A stretch of DNA of 7,089 bases from Chloroflexota bacterium (GTDB lineage: Bacteria; Chloroflexota; UBA6077; JACQUR01), in assembly GCA_016210245.1 (NCBI GenBank), contig JACQUR010000206.1, forward strand, positions 1 through 7,089, read 5' to 3'. The notes under the pieces are model-generated. The model was not told the DNA's origin, made no database searches, and saw only the letters and a list, made by a program, of their open reading frames with translations. A program made the position numbers and the translations under genes. This document shows positions 4,905 to 7,089 of the stretch, piece by piece; position 1 is the stretch's first letter, and each line of letters starts with the position of its first letter.

Positions 4905-5480
4905 TTACTGCAGGAGACGCTTCAACGTGCGTACGCCGTCGCGATCGATCGCCCGTACCCGCTTGCCCCAGTCCGGGCTTGAGATGTGGTACTTGCCCGG
5001 CTCCACGTCGAGCACCGCGAACAGGGGGCCCTCGGAGGCCAGCAGGCGCGGCAGCTCGCGCTCGTAGTCGGCGAACTCGCCAAACGAGTGGACGTGCTTC
5101 AGCCCGCAGCCCCGAGCGATGGTCGCGAAGTCCAGGTGGTCGATGTTGGGGAGGCTCTGGCCTCCGGTCAGCTCGTACACCCGGTTCTGCAGGATGAACT
5201 GATAGAAGTTCGGAGGCCCGAACTCCGCGATGGTGACCAGGGAGGTGAGGTTCATCAGGAGCGAGCCATCACCTTCGAGCACGATGACCCGCAGGTCTGG
5301 CCGGGCGATGGCCAGGCCGAGGGCGAAGGTCGAGGCCTCGCCCATGGTGCGCACCGCCGCGAAGTTGCGCTCGCTCGGGGAGAAGACGAGCCATTCGTTG
5401 GTGGCCTGCCAGGCCGTCACGACGATCTCCTCCGTGCGGTAGCGCGCCAGGAGTTCCAGGCACCGGTCGCGTTTCATCAT
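4905..5480 (-). CDS. Thiamine-diphosphate decarboxylase, beta (TPP-binding) subunit, ComE/phosphonopyruvate decarboxylase-like
   Basis: A 191-residue subunit corresponding to the C-terminal half of 2-oxoacid decarboxylases. It has the cofactor motif EGDGSLLMNLTSLVTI (69-84), in which GDGS and Asn77 bind Mg2+ and diphosphate, followed by the LQN (97-99) that completes the GDG-x(about 26)-N pattern. Also visible is the early TMGEAS (45-50) and GLAIARPDLRVIVLEGDG. Closest by eye are the beta subunit of sulfopyruvate decarboxylase (ComE, coenzyme M and sulfonate metabolism) and phosphonopyruvate decarboxylase. It must pair with the alpha subunit encoded ten bases upstream, since the active site forms between the two. 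The substrate cannot be told from sequence by eye. Two ATGs stand in tandem at the start (5480 and 5477) behind a GGTGGAG ribosome site. A large palindrome follows its stop. Confidence 0.87.
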   Translation of the reverse strand: MMKRDRCLELLARYRTEEIVVTAWQATNEWLVFSPSERNFAAVRTMGEASTFALGLAIARPDLRVIVLEGDGSLLMNLTSLVTIAEFGPPNFYQFILQNRVYELTGGQSLPNIDHLDFATIARGCGLKHVHSFGEFADYERELPRLLASEGPLFAVLDVEPGKYHISSPDWGKRVRAIDRDGVRTLKRLLQ

Positions 5481-5490
5481 CGCTCCACCT

Positions 5491-6021
5491 CTACCAGCGC
5501 AGAATGACGGCCACCGGCTCGATAGCCGTGGCGGTGTCTCGTGCCGCCTGTTGGATCTTCCACACCTCGTCGGTGCTGTTGACTTCGTAGTAGGGAATGT
5601 CCAGCGCCTTGAGCAGAGGCTCGGAGTGCTTCCCCCGCTCTGCGTCCAGCGCGAGCGCCTGGGGATCGGTGACCCGCTTGCCCTCGCTGATGAGCATGAG
5701 GAACGAGGCCTCGACCTTGCGGGCGACCCCCAGGTAGGTGTCCAGGCAGTTGTAGAAGCCCTTGAAGGAGCCGAGCCAGGCAGCCTTCTTCCCGCCGTAG
5801 GTCAACCCGGCGCAGATCGAAACCCCGAGCGATTCCCTTCCCACCGGGATCAGCTTGAAAGGGCCCTGGTCGATGAGGTCATCCACCAGCAATTCGAGCG
5901 GGCTCTCGGGCAGGAAGACCAGGTACTCGATGCCGCACGCTTTCAGCGTGTCCTCCACCGCCCGGTACGAGATTGCCGTGCTGGTTTGAGGCACGTGCCC
6001 CTCGGGAGTCCTGTAGTACAT
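5491..6021 (-). CDS. Thiamine-diphosphate decarboxylase, alpha (PYR) subunit, ComD-like
   Basis: A 176-residue subunit corresponding to the N-terminal PYR domain of thiamine-diphosphate decarboxylases. Visible are AVEDTLKACGIEYLVFLPES (21-40), then IPVGRESLGVSICAGLTYGG (58-77), where Glu63 fits the glutamate that activates the cofactor's aminopyrimidine. The next strand reads AWLGSFKGFYNCLDTYL (81-97); sulfopyruvate decarboxylase alpha subunits normally have something like MQNSGLGN here, so this stretch is diverged and may reflect a different substrate. Later landmarks are EASFLMLISEGK (104-115) and LLKALDIPYYEV (136-147). The ATG at 6021 is preferred because GGAGGG (6032-6027) precedes it by five bases; a longer frame up to 6186 translates repeats. 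The alpha and beta genes form one operon. Confidence 0.85.
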   Translation of the reverse strand: MYYRTPEGHVPQTSTAISYRAVEDTLKACGIEYLVFLPESPLELLVDDLIDQGPFKLIPVGRESLGVSICAGLTYGGKKAAWLGSFKGFYNCLDTYLGVARKVEASFLMLISEGKRVTDPQALALDAERGKHSEPLLKALDIPYYEVNSTDEVWKIQQAARDTATAIEPVAVILRW

Positions 6022-6052
6022 TCGCACCCTCCGTTCAGTTCCAATGGCCGGG

Positions 6053-6142
6053 CCACCAGGCCAGCGCCGCGTGGGGAAGACGTCGTAGGGGCAGGTCCCC
6101 GTGCCTGCCCCGTCCACCAGGCCAGCGCCGCGTGGGGAAGAC
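6053..6142. repeat. 29-base perfect direct repeat pair, 32 bases apart
   Basis: Positions 6053-6081 and 6114-6142 are identical over 29 bases and differ at the bases immediately outside on both sides. The gap (6082-6113) is 32 bases, giving a 61-base period. On the minus strand each copy begins GTCTTCCCCACGC. The geometry equals that of a type I-E CRISPR unit, and the first bases resemble such repeats, but the second half lacks the matching GGGG arm and only two copies exist. No cas gene is in the window. Confidence 0.95.
6088..6111. repeat. GGGGCAGG hairpin between the direct repeats
   Basis: GGGGCAGG (6088-6095) pairs perfectly with CCTGCCCC (6104-6111) around an 8-base loop. It fills most of the gap between the two 29-base copies. 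I recall similar GTAGGGGCAGG...CCTGCCC palindromes between genes of other bacteria, so it may be a dispersed element in its own right. Confidence 0.88.
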
Positions 6143-6160
6143 CGTGGGAGGCAGCAAACC

Positions 6161-6184
6161 GCGCTCGATCGCTCGAACGAGCGC
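6161..6184. repeat. GCGCTCG/CGAGCGC inverted repeat
   Basis: GCGCTCG (6161-6167) and CGAGCGC (6178-6184) are perfect reverse complements; an inner CGCTCG (6170-6175) can pair with the same right arm instead. It lies just downstream of the predicted minus-strand start site, where it could be an operator or an mRNA hairpin. Confidence 0.6.
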
Positions 6185-6204
6185 AACGCTGGCTGCTGGC
6201 TGCA

Positions 6205-6233
6205 ACTGAATCACGGCCGCCGTGTACTGTCAA
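6205..6233 (-). promoter_or_regulatory. Candidate promoter of the decarboxylase operon with spacer palindrome
   Basis: A perfect TTGACA (6233-6228, minus strand) is followed after 17 bases by TTCAGT (6210-6205), a weak -10 box with three of six matches. Within the spacer lies CACGGC-C-GCCGTG (6212-6224), a perfect palindrome of 6-base arms placed where a repressor could block polymerase or an activator could twist the spacer. The leader would be about 175 bases and include the repeat pair. Confidence 0.42.
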
Positions 6234-6304
6234 GGCGGCGCTCCTCGTCGTCCCCTGCGGGCTGCCCCCAGCGTTGTAACCGGCGTACTCCACCGAACTC
6301 GACC

Positions 6305-6334
6305 TTGACGTAACGAGTCACGCTGACGTATGGT
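6305..6334 (+). promoter_or_regulatory. Candidate promoter of the secreted-protein gene with TGACGTA repeats
   Basis: TTGACG (6305-6310) and TATGGT (6329-6334) are 18 bases apart and match consensus at five and four of six positions. TGACGTA occurs twice (6306-6312 and 6324-6330), overlapping the -35 box and the start of the -10 box. A start near 6341 fits a CDS starting at 6426 and rules out the ATG at 6330. Confidence 0.45.
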
Positions 6335-6425
6335 TGCCCGCCCGAAGCGGGGCCAAGCTGGCCCAACCGCTCGGGGCCACCGATTCTGGCGTCGACGACG
6401 CCCGCGAAGGAGACGAACGGACCGA

Positions 6426-7007
6426 ATGAAGCTGCCTATCGCCGCCCTCGGCGTCCTGATAGCTGCTCTGCTGCTGCCCGCGGCGGCCGCCGCCGGGGGC
6501 AAGGGGACGACGACCACCACCGGGTTCACCCTGGTCTCCGAGACCAGGAGCGGGTATGCGCCCTGGGACTGCTACCACGAGGACTCCTATCACGACCGCG
6601 TCTGGGCGGGCTCCCTCGCGCCCGGGGAGAGCTTTGCGGTCGCTCTGCCCTTCTGCACCTTCGACCAGTTCGTGAGCGGGCCGGGCGGCGCAGGGTTTCT
6701 GATGCGCAGCTATGGCAGCGGCCACTTCTCGCTGGCCGCGGTTTCGCCCTCCGGCCTGGTCTACCCGGCCCACCTCATGAGCACGAAGGGCGGCAGCGAG
6801 GACTGGCGGCGGTGCATCGTCCAGCCCCGCTTCGACGCGGTCCAGCAGATCGGCTTTGGCACCATCGAGCCGGGCGTCTGGACGGTGGCCTTCGCCAACC
6901 TGGGTGACCGGCTGGCGCGGAGCCTCAGCCTGCAGATCACCGTGAACCAGGCCGGCTCGGGCTGGCAGCAGGCGGTCTGCCCGGCGCAGGACTGGAACTT
7001 CACCTGA
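6426..7007 (+). CDS. Secreted protein of unknown function
   Basis: A 193-residue protein beginning with a clear Sec signal peptide: a basic MK start, hydrophobic LPIAALGVLIAALLLP (3-18), and an AAAAA stretch (19-23) before GG, where signal peptidase probably cuts. A threonine-rich linker (28-32) follows. The mature part looks all-beta, with alternating hydrophobic strands such as ESFAVALPFCTFDQFV (68-83), FSLAAVSPSGLVY (101-113) and GVWTVAFANLGDRLARSLSL (150-169). This last stretch is like the closing strands of bacterial pre-peptidase C-terminal-type domains, a loose resemblance only. Four cysteines (49, 77, 130, 185) could form two disulfides, sensible for an exported protein. The ATG at 6426 is chosen for the signal peptide and AAGGAG at 6407-6412 (a long 13-base spacing); the longer frame adds an arginine-rich, unlikely leader. 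It stands alone, divergent from the decarboxylase operon. Confidence 0.8.
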   Translation: MKLPIAALGVLIAALLLPAAAAAGGKGTTTTTGFTLVSETRSGYAPWDCYHEDSYHDRVWAGSLAPGESFAVALPFCTFDQFVSGPGGAGFLMRSYGSGHFSLAAVSPSGLVYPAHLMSTKGGSEDWRRCIVQPRFDAVQQIGFGTIEPGVWTVAFANLGDRLARSLSLQITVNQAGSGWQQAVCPAQDWNFT

Positions 7008-7010
7008 GCA

Positions 7011-7078
7011 GGAGTGCAGATTTGAGAGTGCAGAGTGCAGATTGAACTCTGCACACTGCACTCTCCAATCTGCACTCC
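7011..7078. repeat. Heptad hairpin element 3 (GAGTGCA/TGCACTC)
   Basis: Nine 7-base units in register from 7012 to 7074: GAGTGCA, GATTTGA, GAGTGCA, GAGTGCA, GATTGAA, CTCTGCA, CACTGCA, CTCTCCA, ATCTGCA. Bases 7011-7040 pair with 7049-7078 with two mismatches and an 8-base loop. It begins three bases after the stop of the secreted protein. The right flank reads ATCAG, as at elements 1 and 2. Confidence 0.93.
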
Positions 7079-7089
7079 ATCAGAGACGG

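Larger units (their letters stand above)
6022..6425. other. 404-base divergent intergenic region
   Basis: No credible gene is present: the open frames crossing it translate repeats and lack ribosome sites. From left to right it holds the ribosome site of the alpha gene, a 29-base direct repeat pair around a hairpin, a 7-bp-arm palindrome, a minus-strand promoter candidate with a palindrome in its spacer, a plus-strand promoter candidate with TGACGTA repeats, and the leader of the secreted protein gene. Confidence 0.8.

Noticed and set aside
6053..6142. Calling a CRISPR array
   Set aside because: Only two repeats, one self-complementary gap, no cas genes and no GGGG arm in the repeat; kept as a direct repeat with a finding.
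6022..6204. TPP riboswitch ahead of the thiamine-diphosphate enzyme genes
   Set aside because: No CUGAGA or the second conserved TPP-riboswitch segment is visible on the minus strand.
5551..6279. 242-residue plus-strand frame opposite the decarboxylase alpha gene
   Set aside because: Antisense to a gene with clear family motifs and its end translates intergenic repeats.
6330..6425. Longer start for the secreted protein at ATG 6330
   Set aside because: It adds 32 arginine-rich residues before an obvious signal peptide, has no ribosome site, and its ATG lies in the likely -10 box.

Overview
The window is GC-rich (I estimate two thirds or more), with Shine-Dalgarno-led genes and unusually dense short repeats. 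The genes look bacterial. An RpoD/SigA-type sigma factor, a ChbG/HpnK-type deacetylase and stop-free seven-base repeat arrays remind me of Chloroflexota or a similar GC-rich thermophile-rich phylum, but that is an impression, not a proof.

Left part, plus strand (1-2894): a run of nineteen 7-base units ends two bases before a YdjC/ChbG/HpnK-family carbohydrate deacetylase gene. A heptad-built hairpin follows, then a sigma-70 factor, then moaD two bases further on, then moaE overlapping the end of moaD. moaD and moaE encode the two subunits of molybdopterin synthase. A second heptad hairpin lies inside the 3' end of moaD and removes its normal stop, so the essential C-terminal Gly-Gly of MoaD is followed by 42 extra residues. 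A terminator-like stem with a T-run closes the group.

Middle, plus strand (2899-3916): after an 8-base repeat come two overlapping genes of unknown function. The first carries a His-Glu-Phe-Gln...Glu motif. This is the least explained coding part of the window.

Right-centre, minus strand (6021 down to 3938): a split thiamine-diphosphate decarboxylase (alpha then beta, resembling sulfopyruvate/phosphonopyruvate decarboxylase), a near-perfect 36-bp-arm palindrome, then a nickel/cobalt transporter of the NiCoT/UreH-like type with a His-rich loop and its own candidate promoter. The transporter gene meets the plus-strand genes tail to tail with 21 bases between them.

Right part (6022-7089): a 404-base divergent intergenic region holds a 29-base direct repeat pair with exactly 32 bases between, small palindromes, and candidate promoters in both directions. 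A secreted cysteine-containing protein of unknown function follows, and then a third heptad hairpin.

The main discovery candidate is the heptad element family. Three hairpins (981-1050, 2323-2412, 7011-7078) and one tandem run (1-133) are all built from 7-base units in strict register although the unit sequence differs. Two of them share loop core and flanks, and the units of all three hairpins are stop-free in six frames. One of them has become coding sequence in an essential-type ubiquitin-like protein.
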